Source: CAVUAN01 sp963739435 (GTDB taxonomy: Bacteria > Acidobacteriota > Thermoanaerobaculia > UBA5066 > Gp7-AA6). Taken from it: DNA of 64,000 nt. Both the position numbers and the translations under genes were made by a program. The notes below the pieces were generated by a model. It was not told where the DNA came from. It saw nothing but the letters and a program-made list of their open reading frames with translations, and did not search any database. The stretch is from assembly GCA_963739435.1 (NCBI GenBank), contig CAVUAN010000005.1, positions 124,001 through 188,000 on the forward strand, written 5' to 3'. Shown one piece after another: positions 25,622 through 35,216 of the stretch (positions are counted from its first letter, which is position 1; every line of letters begins with the position of its first letter).

Positions 25622-28600
25622 GAGCCGAAGGCGTCTCTCAAGAGCGCGGCCAGCTCGCGCTTGTGCACGTTGGCGTTCCCGGTGGCAGGCGAGGCGGAGA
25701 CAGGGCGGCCGGCGTAGGCGAGAGGGAGCTTTTCTCCCAGGATCGGAGCCAGGAGGGGTTGCACGAAAGTCCAGGCTCCCATGTTGCGGGCTTCCTCCTG
25801 GACCCAGACGGCTTTCTCGGCAGACGTGTAGGACGCAATCACTTCGGCGAGGCGGCCGGCCGCGAACGGGTAGAGCTGTTCGAGGCGGATGAGAGCCGTC
25901 GACGTGTCCTTCAGGGCTTCACGCGCGGCCTTCAGGTCGTAATAGACCTTGCCGCTGCAGAGGAGCAGGCGCCTGACCGCGCCGCGCTCGGTCGTCTCCG
26001 GGTCGTCCAGAACCTCTCGGAAGCCCGTTGCCTCCAACTCTTCGAGAGCCGAGAAGGAAGCCGGAAAACGCAGCAGGCTCTTGGGCGTAAAGAGCACGAC
26101 CGGCCGGGCGGCGGCAGTCCTCATCTGCCGCCGGAGCAGGTGAAAGTACTGCGCGGGTGTCGTCACGTTGCAGACGCGGATGTTGTCGTCCGCGCAGAGC
26201 TGGAGATACCGCTCGATGCGGGCGCTCGAGTGCTCCGGGCCCTGTCCCTCGTAGCCGTGCGGGAGGAGCAGGCCCATCCGTGTCGTCTGCTTCCACTTGT
26301 CCTCCGCCGACGCCACAAACTGGTCGATGATCACCTGCGCGCCGTTGGCGAAGTCGCCGTACTGCGCCTCCCAGAGAACGAGCGCCTCCGGCTCCTCCAC
26401 GCTGTAGCCGTACTCGAAGCCGAGAACACCGAACTCGGAGAGAGGGCTGTTGAAGACCCCGAAGCGCCCCTGTGCCGGGTCGAGCGTCGCCAGCGGCGTC
26501 CACGTCTCGCCAGTCTTCGTGTCGTGGAGCTCGAGGTGCCGGTGCGAGAACGTGCCCCGGGCCGTGTCCTGACCCGAGAGCCGCACCGGAGTTTCCTCGA
26601 GAAGGAGCGAACCGAGCGCCAGGCCCTCGGCCGTCGCCCAGTCGAGCGGCACCGAGCCCTCGGCCATCTTCGCCTTGCGCGCGAGCTGCTGCACCATCTT
26701 CGGGTTCAAATTGAAGCCCGCCGGCACCGTGGTCATGACCCGCCCGATGCGCGCGAGCGTTTCGCGGCGGACACCGGTGACGATTTCCTTGCGCGGGGAA
26801 GGCTCGTCCCCGCGGCCGGGGGGCCGCACCGGTGTCGCAACCGACGTGCGCCGCGCGGCTTCCTTGGCGGCCACGAGGGCCGCCTCGTAGAAGGCGACCT
26901 GCCGGGCCTCGAGCTCGTCGGCCTCGGCCTGAGACAGGGCGCCCTCCCGCACGAGCCGCCGCGCATAGAGAGCGCGCACCCCCGGATGCTCCTGGATCCG
27001 GCGGTACATCAGAGGCTGCGTGTATGTCGGCTCGTCGCCTTCGTTGTGCCCGTGAAGCCGGAAGCCGACGAGATCGATGACCACGTCCTTGTGGAACTCC
27101 TGGCGGTAGTCGAGCGCGATCTCCAGCACGCGCCAGGCGGCCTCCGGATCGTCGCCGTTGACGTGGAAGATCGGCACCTGGTTGATCTTGGCGACGTCGG
27201 TGGCATACAGGGAGGACCGGCCCGCCTGCGGATCGGTCGTGAAGCCGATCTGGTTGTTGACGACGACGTGCACCGTTCCGCCGGTGCGGTAGCCGTGGAG
27301 CTGCGCGAGGTTCAGCGTCTCGGCCACCAGCCCCTGGCCCGCGAACGCGGCGTCGCCGTGCACGAGGACCGGCAGGATGCGCATCCACCGCCGCTCGCGC
27401 TCGCCCGGCAGCCGATCCTGTTTGGCCCGGACCATGCCCTCGACGATCGGGTCCACGGCCTCGAGGTGCGAGGGGTTCGAGGGCACGGTGATCGCGAGAT
27501 CCTTTCCGCATTCGGTCGTGCGTGTCGTGCGAGCGCCCTGGTGGTACTTGACGTCTCCCTCGTCGGCCGGGAAGTCGGGATGGACCGCCCCCTCGAAGCT
27601 CGAGAAGATGCGCTCGGCGGAGTTGCCGACGACGTTGGCGAGGATGTTGAGCCTGCCGCGGTGCGTCAGCCCGAGGGTGATCTCGTCGACGCCGCGCGTC
27701 GCCGCGCTCTCGACGAGCCTGTCGAGAAGGACGATCGCGGTCTCGCTGCCCTCGATCGAGTAGCGGCGCTGGCCGAGGAAGCGCGTGCCGAGGAATCTCT
27801 CGAAGGTTTCCGCTGCGACGAGCTTTTCGAGCATCCTCCGGCGCAGGGCGTTCGGCACGGGAGGCGGCGGCATGGCGCCGATGCGCTGCCGGATCCACTC
27901 TTTTTCGGCCGGGCTCGAGATGTGGCGGTACTCGGTGCCGATCTTTCCGCAGTACACGCGGCGCATCGTGGCCACGATGTCCCGGAGCAGCATCTCCTCG
28001 CCGCCCTTGAGGCCTCCCGTCCAGAACTCGCGGTCGAGGTCCCAGATCGTCAGGCCGTAGGTTTCCAGGTCGAGCTCCGGGTGGTTGGGCCTCTCTCTGA
28101 GGCCGAGGGGATCCGTGTCGGCGACGAGGTGTCCGCGAACCCGGTAGGCGTTGATCAGCTCCAGCACCCGCGCCTGCTTGGCGATCTCGCCCTTGCGGCT
28201 GTCTCCGAAGAGGGCAGGGTTCTTGTCGACGGCCCAGTGATAGGGCTTGAACGGAATCTGGAGGTCCGCGAAGACCCCCTCGTAGAAATCGTGCTCGCCG
28301 CGCAGAAGCTCCTCGATCCGCGCCAGGAACGCGCCCGACTCGGCGCCCTGGGTGATGCGGTGGTCGTACGTGGAGGTGAAGGTGATGACTTTGCTGATCG
28401 CCAGGCGCGAAAGCGTTTCCGGCGACATGGCCGCGAATTCCGCCGGGAATTCGATCGCGCCCGTCGCCACGATCAGGCCCTGCCCCGGCATGAGGCGCGG
28501 AACGGAAGCGGTCGTTCCGAGCGTGCCGGGATTGGTGAGCGAGACGGTCGTTCCCTCGAAGTCCGCCAGATCGAGCTTGCCCTTGCGGGCGCGCGCGACG

Positions 28601-29267
28601 AGGTCGTCGACTCGGGCCCCGAATCCGGCGAACGAGAGGCGCTGCGCGTCCTTCACGTTCGGCACGACGAGCGAGCGCGAACCGTCGGACCTCGCGACGT
28701 CCACGGCGAGGCCGAACCGGACCTCTTCCCGCACGATGCGGGCCGGGCCCCCCTGCGAGGCGTCGTACGCGTCGTTGAGGCGCGGGTTTTCCTTCAGGGC
28801 GCGCAGGATCGCCCAGGAGATGAGTTGGGTGAAAGAAACCTTGGGCTCCTCGTGCGTCTCACGCCAGTCGTTGGCGAGGCGCCGGTTCTCCTCGAGGACC
28901 TTGATCGGGATCTGCCGCTGGGAGGTCGCCGTGGGCACTCCGAGGCTCGCTTCCATGTTCTCGGCGACCCGCAGCGCCGCGCCTCGCAGGGCCGCTCGTT
29001 CGCCGGACACGGGCTTGCTTGCCGCCGGACTGGAGACGACGGGCCTGTCCGCCGTCCCTCGGCAGAGGCGGAGGCGCCGGCGGGGGCGGGAGGCGAAACG
29101 GGCTCCGGTTCCCCGAGCCGGCCCCGGAAGAAAGCGCGCCAGTCTTCGTCCACGTTCCGGGGATCGATACGGTAGCGGGCGAGCAACTCCCCGACGTACG
29201 ACGCGTTCTCGCCAAACTCCGCGACGAGATCGCTGGACAGATCGATGTCGGTCTTCCCGGTGGCCAT
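25618..29267 (-). CDS. kgd: Multifunctional 2-oxoglutarate dehydrogenase/decarboxylase with fused E2 domain (one frameshift)
   Basis: About 1216 residues, the layout of actinobacterial Kgd/OdhA. It has a short E1 N-terminal segment (DLVAEFGENASYVGELLARY), an A/P-rich linker, an E2 acyltransferase domain with TYDHRITQGAESGAF, then the large thiamine-diphosphate E1. E1 marks include LTHRGRLNILANVVG, VLVHGDAAFAGQGLVAETL, VVNNQIGFTTDP and LLLPHGYEGQGPEHSS. It has no lipoyl domain and so works with a separate lipoylated E2. It converts 2-oxoglutarate to succinyl-CoA (or succinic semialdehyde) in the TCA cycle. One base is missing in the linker near 29040. ATG at 29267 begins MATGKTDIDLSSDL. Confidence 0.9.
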
Positions 29268-29309
29268 GAGGCGGGCAATTCTATTGCAGGGACTTGGTAG
29301 GATCACGGC

Positions 29310-30425
29310 ATGCGAATTGCCTTCCGGATCTGGCCGTGCGTCCTGGCTGCCGCGTTGGCGGCGGCCAATGCCCCCGGATCAGAGCTCGACACGGCCACGG
29401 CCGATCGTTTCGCCCGGCTGGCGCTTTCCTGCACCGACCGGGAGTTCCCGAACAAGCCCGAGCACGTCCTCGATTCGGCCGCGGACGCGAAACCGCCGCG
29501 GGACTTCCACCCCTCCTTCTACGGATGCTACGACTGGCACTCCTCGGTTCACGGCCACTGGATGCTCGCGCGCCTCCTGAAGACCCACCCGGACCTGCCA
29601 TCGGCTCCGGCCATCCGGGCGCGCCTCTCCGCGGCCCTCACGGCCGAAGCCGTGGCCGTCGAGGTGCGCTATCTCGAAAGCAAGAGCAACCGCGGATTCG
29701 AGCGGCCGTACGGTTGGGCGTGGGTGCTGCGCCTCGCCAACGAGCTCAGCGCGTGGGACGACCCGGATGCCAGGCTCTGGCGCGCCCGCATCGAGCCCCT
29801 GGAGAAGGCCATCGTCGCCCGTTACCAGGACTACCTGCCGAAGCTGACCCGTCCCGTCCGCACGGGCGTGCACCCGAACACGGCCTTCGCCCTGGCCGAG
29901 GCGCTCGACTACGCGCGCGCGACGGGCCGAGCAGACTTCGAGAATACGATCGTCTCGCGCAGCCACTTCTATTTCGGGTCGGACACCGCCTGCCCGCTCA
30001 ACTACGAGCCCTCGGGCGAGGACTTCTTCTCGCCCTGCCTCGAGGAGGCCGACCTGATGCGGCGCGTGCTGCCGCAAAAGGAGTTCGCGAAGTGGCTCAA
30101 GAAGTTCCTCCCGAGCCTCTCTCCCCCGACGCTCACTCAGAAGAAAGCCTTCCTGCTCGAGCCGGCGGTCGTCGCGGATCCGACCGACCCGCGCCTCGTC
30201 CATCTCGACGGCCTCAACCTGACGCGCGCCTGGACGCTGAAGGGCATCGCCGCGGCGTTGCCCGCCAGGGATGCGCGCCGCGCGGTGCTTCTGAAGGCGG
30301 CCGACGAACACGCCCGCGCCGGTCTGGCCCGCGTCTCCTCCGGAAACTACGAGGGCGAGCACTGGCTGGCGTCCTTTGCCGTCTATCTCCAGACAAGTGA
30401 ACCGGCCCGTTTCGCGGGCCAATAA
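29310..30425 (+). CDS. DUF2891-family secreted protein
   Basis: 371 residues with a signal peptide (MRIAFRIWPCVLAAALAAAN). The mature part is alpha-helical and rich in aromatic and acidic residues: FHPSFYGCYDWHSSVHGHWM, FERPYGWAWVLRLANEL and VRTGVHPNTAFALAEALDYA. EPSGEDFFSPCLEEADLMRR and GLNLTRAWTLKGIA follow. This matches DUF2891, which looks like an (alpha/alpha)6 toroid similar to glycoside-processing enzymes. No activity is known to me. The conserved His, Trp and Glu blocks suggest an enzyme. A TAGGAT box ends 6 bases before the ATG with no ribosome site, suggesting a leaderless mRNA. Confidence 0.82.
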   Translation: MRIAFRIWPCVLAAALAAANAPGSELDTATADRFARLALSCTDREFPNKPEHVLDSAADAKPPRDFHPSFYGCYDWHSSVHGHWMLARLLKTHPDLPSAPAIRARLSAALTAEAVAVEVRYLESKSNRGFERPYGWAWVLRLANELSAWDDPDARLWRARIEPLEKAIVARYQDYLPKLTRPVRTGVHPNTAFALAEALDYARATGRADFENTIVSRSHFYFGSDTACPLNYEPSGEDFFSPCLEEADLMRRVLPQKEFAKWLKKFLPSLSPPTLTQKKAFLLEPAVVADPTDPRLVHLDGLNLTRAWTLKGIAAALPARDARRAVLLKAADEHARAGLARVSSGNYEGEHWLASFAVYLQTSEPARFAGQ

Positions 30426-30430
30426 AATTT
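30404..30430 (+). terminator. Possible terminator after DUF2891 gene
   Basis: GGCCCG-tttcg-CGGGCC forms a short GC hairpin at the 3' end of the DUF2891 gene and is followed by AATAAAATTT. The U-run is weak and the hairpin overlaps the last codons, so this is a tentative terminator. Confidence 0.4.
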
Positions 30431-30443
30431 CCTAACCGAAGGC

Positions 30444-30905
30444 CTAGCCCGGGGAGCGGCGGGAGGCGAGGGCTCGTTCGCGGGCGGCCTGGATCTCCGG
30501 CTGCTGCAGGCCGACGAGCTCGCCGATGCGCCGGACGAGCTGTGTCTCGACGGCCGAGAGCACGCCATCCGAGTACACGACGCGCCAGATCGCCTCGACG
30601 AGCCGGCTGCGCTGCTCGCTCGAGTAGTTTTCGGCCACGAGGCGAGTGAATTGGTAGAGATCGACGCTCTCGCTGCGCGCCTCTTCAGCCAGGTGGAGCA
30701 CTTCCTGCACGTCCTCCTCCGCGACGCCGAGATCCACGCGGACGGCGCGCAGGATGCTCTGGTACTCCTCGGCACCCAGTCCGTCCGCGTGCGCGATCTC
30801 GAGCAGCAGAGCAGAAGCGGCGATGGCGACGCGGTCGGGCCGGTGCTCGTCTTCGGCATGGGACAACCGGGTCTGAAAAAAAGCGAGAATCCCTTCGAGA
30901 GCCAT
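30444..30905 (-). CDS. TerB-family (DjlA N-terminal-like) protein
   Basis: 153 residues, all alpha-helical, with the paired acidic motifs of the TerB fold: LLEIAHADGLGAEEYQSILR and WRVVYSDGVLSAVETQLVRR. These are the two HADG / YSDG metal-binding-like turns of the family. The function of stand-alone TerB proteins is unknown. The tellurite label comes from plasmid ter operons, none of whose other genes are here. A TAGACT box lies 8 bases before the ATG and there is no Shine-Dalgarno. It is a single-gene transcript between two plus-strand genes. Confidence 0.8.
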   Translation of the reverse strand: MALEGILAFFQTRLSHAEDEHRPDRVAIAASALLLEIAHADGLGAEEYQSILRAVRVDLGVAEEDVQEVLHLAEEARSESVDLYQFTRLVAENYSSEQRSRLVEAIWRVVYSDGVLSAVETQLVRRIGELVGLQQPEIQAARERALASRRSPG

Positions 30906-31000
30906 GCCGATGCAGTCTAACTCGGGCTGTCAGTGATCGAGGACACTCACGTTAACAAGGAAACTTTTGTCCGCGGGCAGCGTATTGGGAGACGAGGTCA

Positions 31001-31533
31001 ATGAAGATGAACCGCCGCCAGCTTGAGACGTTGCTCGTCACCCTGGAATCGACGCCGGCGCTGCTTCAGCGCGCCTCCTCCGGCCTGTCCTCCGAACAGG
31101 CTCTGCGGCGTCCGGCTGGCGGCGGGTTTTCCCTGCTCGAAAACATCTGGCACCTGGCCGACCTCGAGACGGGAAGGCTTCGGCGTGCGCATCCGGCGGC
31201 TCCTCTCCGAAGAAGAGCCCTCGCTCTCGAATTTCGACGGCGACCGCATCGCACGCGAGCGGCGTTACCAGGACCGAAATCTCGGGGAAGGCCTGGCCGC
31301 CTTTGCGGCCGCGCGGGCGCGCAATCTCGAGAGGCTGCGGAGCGCCTCGCGCTCCGACTGGAAACGGCGCGGCGCCCAGGAGGGCGTCGGCCGCATCTCG
31401 CTCGCCGACATCCCGCGCCGCATGGCCGAGCACGATCTCTCGCACACGCGCGACGTCGCCGACCTGCTCGCCGAGATCCGCGGCAGCAAGGGCCGCGCGC
31501 TTCCTGTCGGGACTCACCTCCGCCGTCGCCTAG
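31001..31533 (+). CDS. DinB-family protein (frameshifted)
   Basis: About 177 residues when two indels (near 31175 and 31495) are bridged. It begins MKMNRRQLETLLVTLESTPA; FSLLENIWHLADLE is the first DinB helix with a metal-type His. The second His region is PRRMAEHDLSHTRDVADLL. These form the four-helix bundle with a three-His metal site seen in DinB/YfiT proteins, often thiol-dependent transferases. The substrate is unknown. GGGAG lies before the start. The stop codon lies in a CTAG shared with the convergent DedA gene. Confidence 0.75.
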
Positions 31534-32159
31534 GCGGACTTCCTCGACTTCATCCACTCTCTCGCCGCGGCGATCAGGCCGGGCAGGATCGAGAGGAAGA
31601 CGATTCCGAGATCACGACCTCGAAGTGGCGCTGCACGAAGGCGACCTGGCCGAGGAAGTAGCCGGCGAAGGTCATCGAGAGGACCCAGCCGATCCCTCCG
31701 AAGACGTTGAAGGCGAGGAACCGTCCGTAGTCCATCTTCCCCATGCCGGCCACGACCGGCGCAAACGTCCGGATGATCGGCATGAAACGGGCGAGCACGA
31801 TCGTCTTTCCCCCGTGCTTCTCGTAGAAGTCGTGGGCGCGGCGCAGGTGCGCCGGATTGAAGAAGAGCGACTTCGGGCGCGTGAAGAGGGCCGAGCCCAT
31901 CTTGCGCCCGAACCAGTAGCCGACCGTGTCGCCGACGATGGCCGCCACGATGAGCAGCGTGTTGAGCAGCACGATCGAGAAGTGCCCCTGGGCGGCCAGG
32001 GCCCCCGCCGTGAACAGCAGCGAGTCGCCCGGCAGGAAGAACCCGACCAGAAGACCCGTCTCGGAAAACACGATCGCCGTGATCGACCGTCAGGCCGCCG
32101 ACGCGCACGAGCGTCTGGACGTCGGTCAGGCGGTGGAAGAGATCCTTGAACCACTCCAT
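31530..32159 (-). CDS. DedA-family membrane protein (frameshifted)
   Basis: About 209 residues. The conserved DedA/SNARE-associated core is present: FFLPGDSLLFTAGALAA, VGDTVGYWFGRKMG, and FMPIIRTFAPVVAGMGKMDY, then FNVFGGIGWV. At least four hydrophobic segments are seen. DedA proteins act in envelope integrity, and some are undecaprenyl-phosphate or phospholipid flippases. The start MEWFKDLFHRLTDVQTLVRV is in another frame from the core (indel near 32085), and the C-terminal SILPGLIAAAREWMKSRKSA is in a third frame (indel near 31605). The two shifts cancel in length. It ends on the CTAG shared with the DinB gene. Confidence 0.82.
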   Translation of the reverse strand: MEWFKDLFHRLTDVQTLVRVGGLTVDHGDRVFRDGSSGRVLPAGRLAAVHGGGPGRPGALLDRAAQHAAHRGGHRRRHGRLLVRAQDGLGPLHAPEVALLQSGAPAPRPRLLREARGKDDRARPFHADHPDVCAGRGRHGEDGLRTVPRLQRLRRDRLGPLDDLRRLLPRPGRLRAAPLRGRDLGIVFLSILPGLIAAAREWMKSRKSA

Positions 32160-32200
32160 GGGCGGGCGGATGGTAGCAGACGCAAGGTAGGATCGCGCCG

Positions 32201-32612
32201 ATGGCCGAGTACACGGACGAACACGCCCGGGCGGGGCTGACGGCGGCGCTGCCGTCCGATCGAGACCTGGCCGAACCAGTATGCCGACTACGAAATCGTG
32301 GTCGAGATCCCGGAATACAACGCGATCTGCCCCAAGACGGGGCAGCCGGACTTCGGGCACCTGACGATTCGGTATGTCCCCGACAAGCAGTGCCTCGAGC
32401 TCAAGTCGCTCAAGCTCTACATCACGGCCTACCGCAACGTCGGCATCTTCTACGAGAACGCCGTCAACCGGATCCTGGACGATTGCGCCGCGGCCTGCCG
32501 CCCGAAATCGATGACGGTGACCGGCAAGTTCTCCTCGCGCGGCGGCATCTGGTCCGTCGTCGAAGCGAAATATCCGAGAGTTCCCTCTCCCTCCGGGAGA
32601 GGGACAGGGTGA
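32201..32612 (+). CDS. queF: 7-cyano-7-deazaguanine reductase (one frameshift)
   Basis: About 136 residues of the short (unimodular) QueF type, which reduces preQ0 to preQ1 with NADPH for queuosine synthesis. The active-site Cys is in NAICPKTGQPDFG, and the substrate motif is LELKSLKLYITAYRN. One extra base near 32262 separates the start (MAEYTDEHARAGL) from PIETWPNQYADYEI. A TAGGAT box sits 7 bases before the ATG with no ribosome site. The last about ten codons (PRVPSPSGRGTG) are made by the CCCTCTCCC repeat, so the natural C terminus after VVEAKY has been extended by the repeat. Confidence 0.88.
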
Positions 32613-32692
32613 GGGGGAAACATTCGCCCTCAATGATGAGCCGCGGCCCAAGTTCACCCCTCACCCCAACCCTCTCCCGGTGGGAGAGGGGG
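32583..32692. repeat. Paired inverted CCCTCTCCC hairpin element (second copy)
   Basis: The same two hairpin units as at 15.9 kb, but here in the opposite order: CCCTCTCCC-tcc-GGGAGAGGG with its AGGGTGAGGG tail first (32583-32617), then CACCCC...CCCTCTCCC-ggt-GGGAGAGGG (32656-32692). The left unit overlaps the 3' end of queF and gives its stop codon; the right unit ends 8 bases before the stop of the minus-strand aminotransferase gene. Confidence 0.8.
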
Positions 32693-32699
32693 TTCCGGA

Positions 32700-33563
32700 T
32701 CATTCTTTTCGAAGGAATTCCCTGACCAGTTCTTCTTTGAGCCTGGCCGCGACGGGGCCCGGCCGGCCGTTCCCGATCGTCTTGCCGTCGATCGAAGTCA
32801 GCGAATGGGTCCAGAGCGAGGTCGAAGCGAGAAAGACCTCGTCGGCGGCGAGCATCTCGGCGACGGTGAAAGCGCTCTCCAGGACTTCGTGGCCGAGGTC
32901 CCGGGCGGCAGCGAGCGTTGCGCCGCGCGTCACGCCCGGCAGGATCCGCGGGCCGTTCTCCGACGTGCGCACGAGACCTCCCTGGACCAGGAAGAGGTTC
33001 GCCTTCGTGGCCTCGAGCGCCAGGCCGTCTCGCACGAGGATCGCGTCGATCGCGCCCGCCTCCTTGGCGGCCTGCAGGGCGAGCACGTTGGGCAGGAGCA
33101 TCACGCTCTTGATGTCGCAGCGGCCCCACCGCTCGTCGGGCAGCAGGATCGCTGCTGCCGCCCGTCGGGCGGAAGCGGGTCGGACAGGCGGGCAAAGGCG
33201 AAGACGGTTGGCGGCGTGCCGGGGGGCGGGAAGGCGTGCGTGCGGGGCGCGGCGCCGCGCGTCACCTGCGCGTAGACGATGGCGTCGCTCGCCGCGAGTC
33301 CGTTCTCCTCGAGCAGGCGCCGGGAGACCTCGGGATAGAAGCCGGCGTCGACGTTCAGCCGCAGCGCCGCCAGGCCCTCCCGCAAGCGCAGGACATGCTC
33401 GGCGAGCCTGTAGCCCGCGCCCGCGGTCGAACCGGGCGACCTCGTAGATCCCGTCGGCAAAAAGAAAACCGCGGTCGAACGGCGAGATCGCCGCCTTTTC
33501 GGCGGGAAGGTACTCGCCGTTGACGTAGACGATCCCCCGGGAGGCGTCGGGCGGGAGGTTCAG
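32700..33563 (-). CDS. Class IV PLP aminotransferase (branched-chain/D-amino-acid type, frameshifted)
   Basis: About 287 residues after bridging two indels (near 33430 and 33155). The N terminus IVYVNGEYLPAEKAAISPFD, followed by RGFLFADGIYEVARF, is typical of D-alanine aminotransferase/BCAT-fold enzymes. The next part has RLREGLAALRLNVDAGFYPE. The C-terminal part has KEAGAIDAILVRDGLALEAT, KANLFLV and LPGVTRGATLAAARDLG. The start is uncertain: a CTG overlaps the upstream stop, and no ATG is in frame. Fold type IV transaminases act on branched-chain amino acids, D-alanine or ADC lyase substrates, and the sequence does not decide. The gene is in an operon with the metallo-hydrolase. Confidence 0.75.
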   Translation of the reverse strand: MNLPPDASRGIVYVNGEYLPAEKAAISPFDRGFLFADGIYEVARFDRGRGLQARRACPALAGGPGGAAAERRRRLLSRGLPAPARGERTRGERRHRLRAGDARRRAPHARLPAPRHAANRLRLCPPVRPASARRAAAAILLPDERWGRCDIKSVMLLPNVLALQAAKEAGAIDAILVRDGLALEATKANLFLVQGGLVRTSENGPRILPGVTRGATLAAARDLGHEVLESAFTVAEMLAADEVFLASTSLWTHSLTSIDGKTIGNGRPGPVAARLKEELVREFLRKE

Positions 33564-34491
33564 CCCTTCTTCTCCGGCTTCTTCTCCGCCTTCTTCAATC
33601 GCTCCTTTTCGAAACGGACGACGGCCTTGATGTTGGCCACGTGCTGGTCGTTGAGGGGCACGTTGTCGATGCGGTTATCCGGCTCCCGCAGCTTGACCAT
33701 GTAGTACTCCTCGGGAATCGCCTCTTCGATCAGCAGGCGTGCGACCTTGATCGACTTCTGCACGTAGGCGCCCGTCGACTGAATCCCGGCCGCCGGGCCG
33801 ATGACGCCGTGTCCCGGTACCAGCACGTCGACGGACAGGCGTGGCCAGCCGAACGAGCAGCTTCTCCCAGCCGAGCGGGTCGCAGTCGGGCGACAGCATG
33901 TCCGGCAGGGGCGCATTGATGGCCACATCGCCGGAGAACAGCACCTTCTCCTTCGGCAGGAGAACGACGATGTCGCCGCTGGTGTGGGCGGGGCCGAGCC
34001 AGTACGTCTGCACCTGCTGCGTCGGGAGCAAAATAGATCAGCCGCTCCGAGAACGTCAGGAGGCGGCTGCCCGCCGGCACCTTCGCATCGGCCGTGTCTT
34101 TCGGATCGGGGGAGGCGAAGAGGAGGCCGGCGATCGCCGCGGCGGCGTTCTCGCTGCAGACGACCTGTGCTCCGGAGGCCGCGAAGACGCGCGCGCCGCC
34201 GACGTGATCGGCATGAGCGTGCGTCAGGATGAGCGTGCGGACCGGCTTCTTCGCCGTCTCGGCGATCTTTTCGAGAATCGCCCGGGCGATCGCCGGCGTT
34301 GCCCCCGCGTCCACGACGACGACACCGTCGCCCGAAAGGAACCAGCCGACGTTGGCGCCCGTTTGCGGCTGAGCGCCCCACACGCCCTCTGCGACCTTCT
34401 CGACCTGGATCACCGGCTGCGCCGCGGCGGGCGAAGCCGGGAAGGCCGCCAGGAAAGCGGCGGCAAGAACGAACAGGAAACGACCCTTCAT
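33560..34491 (-). CDS. Secreted MBL-fold metallohydrolase (frameshifted)
   Basis: About 310 residues, split over three frames by indels near 34030 and 33840. A signal peptide (MKGRFLFVLAAAFLAAFPAS) leads into the beta-lactamase-like domain. The zinc motif is LILTHAHADHVGGARVF (H-x-H-x-D-H). Later zinc ligands lie in GPAHTSGDIVVLLP and VLVPGHGVIG. The tail is basic and Lys-rich. It resembles periplasmic metallo-beta-lactamase-superfamily hydrolases of the SoxH/quinoprotein-relay type; the substrate is unknown. Its ATG overlaps the stop of the C26 amidotransferase gene. The intact motif order argues that the indels are artefacts. Confidence 0.8.
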
Positions 34492-35195
34492 GGGAAAAGC
34501 TCCTCTCCCGCCCGCTCGCGCACAGCGCGAGCGAACGCTTCGAAAAGGCTGCGCGACGGCGGATCGTCCGCCAGGTTCTCGGGGTGCCACTGAACGGCCA
34601 CGCACCAGCGGTCTCCGGGCGTCTCGATTCCCTCGACCGTTCCGTCGGGCGCCGTGGCCGAGGCCGCGAGGCCCGCCGCGAGCCGGTCGATCGACTGGTG
34701 GTGACGGCTGTTGACGCCGATCTCCTCGGACCGCGCCGCGTCGGCCAGCCGGGTACCGCCGGCGATGCGCACCGCGTGGTCGCGCCGCGTGCGGTCCTTC
34801 GGGCCGCGCTGGTGCTCGAGGGAGGCTGGCCGCTGGCTCGGCAGGTCCTGGACCAGCGTCCCGCCCAGCGCGACATTGACGACCTGGAGGCCGCGGCAGA
34901 TGCCGAGAATCGGGGTCTCCTCGCTCCAGGCCTTCTCGAAAACGGCGAGGTCGGTCGCATCCCGCTCGGGATCCACCTCGACGCCCGCACCGGGGCGCAC
35001 CGTCTGCCCGTAGCGGGCGGGATCGACGTCCACTCCGCCGCCCAGGACCACGCCATCGAAGGACTCGGACGGCACCTGCCCGGGCGCCAGCACGACGATC
35101 TCCTCGCGGCTGAAGCCGGCCGCGATCAGGGCGCGCACGTAGTCGCTCGCGTCGGCGGGCACCTCGTCGCGGTCCAGGGTCAGCGCGATGCGCAT
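34488..35195 (-). CDS. Gamma-glutamyl-gamma-aminobutyrate hydrolase family (peptidase C26) protein
   Basis: 235 residues, intact. A class I glutamine-amidotransferase fold with the nucleophile Cys in ILGICRGLQVVNVALGG and the His-Glu pair in AVQWHPENL. VVLGGGVDVDPARYG is the family oxyanion region. Relatives hydrolyse gamma-glutamyl bonds, for example in putrescine breakdown (PuuD), but no other puu gene is here. A TACAAT box lies 7 bases before the ATG and no ribosome site is visible, so it probably heads a leaderless operon with the metallo-hydrolase and aminotransferase. Confidence 0.85.
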   Translation of the reverse strand: MRIALTLDRDEVPADASDYVRALIAAGFSREEIVVLAPGQVPSESFDGVVLGGGVDVDPARYGQTVRPGAGVEVDPERDATDLAVFEKAWSEETPILGICRGLQVVNVALGGTLVQDLPSQRPASLEHQRGPKDRTRRDHAVRIAGGTRLADAARSEEIGVNSRHHQSIDRLAAGLAASATAPDGTVEGIETPGDRWCVAVQWHPENLADDPPSRSLFEAFARAVRERAGEELFP

Positions 35196-35216
35196 GAGGG
35201 CGATTGTAAGCTGCTG

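Noticed and set aside
25663..29175. Plus-strand open frame of about 1170 codons opposite the kgd gene
   Set aside because: It is antisense to a gene with clear E2 and E1 motifs in the right order. The translation is Arg/Gly/Val-rich with no domain; long open antisense frames are expected in high-GC DNA.
30444..30905. Tellurite-resistance operon
   Set aside because: Only a single TerB-fold protein is present; no TerC, TerD or related genes are near, so resistance cannot be claimed.
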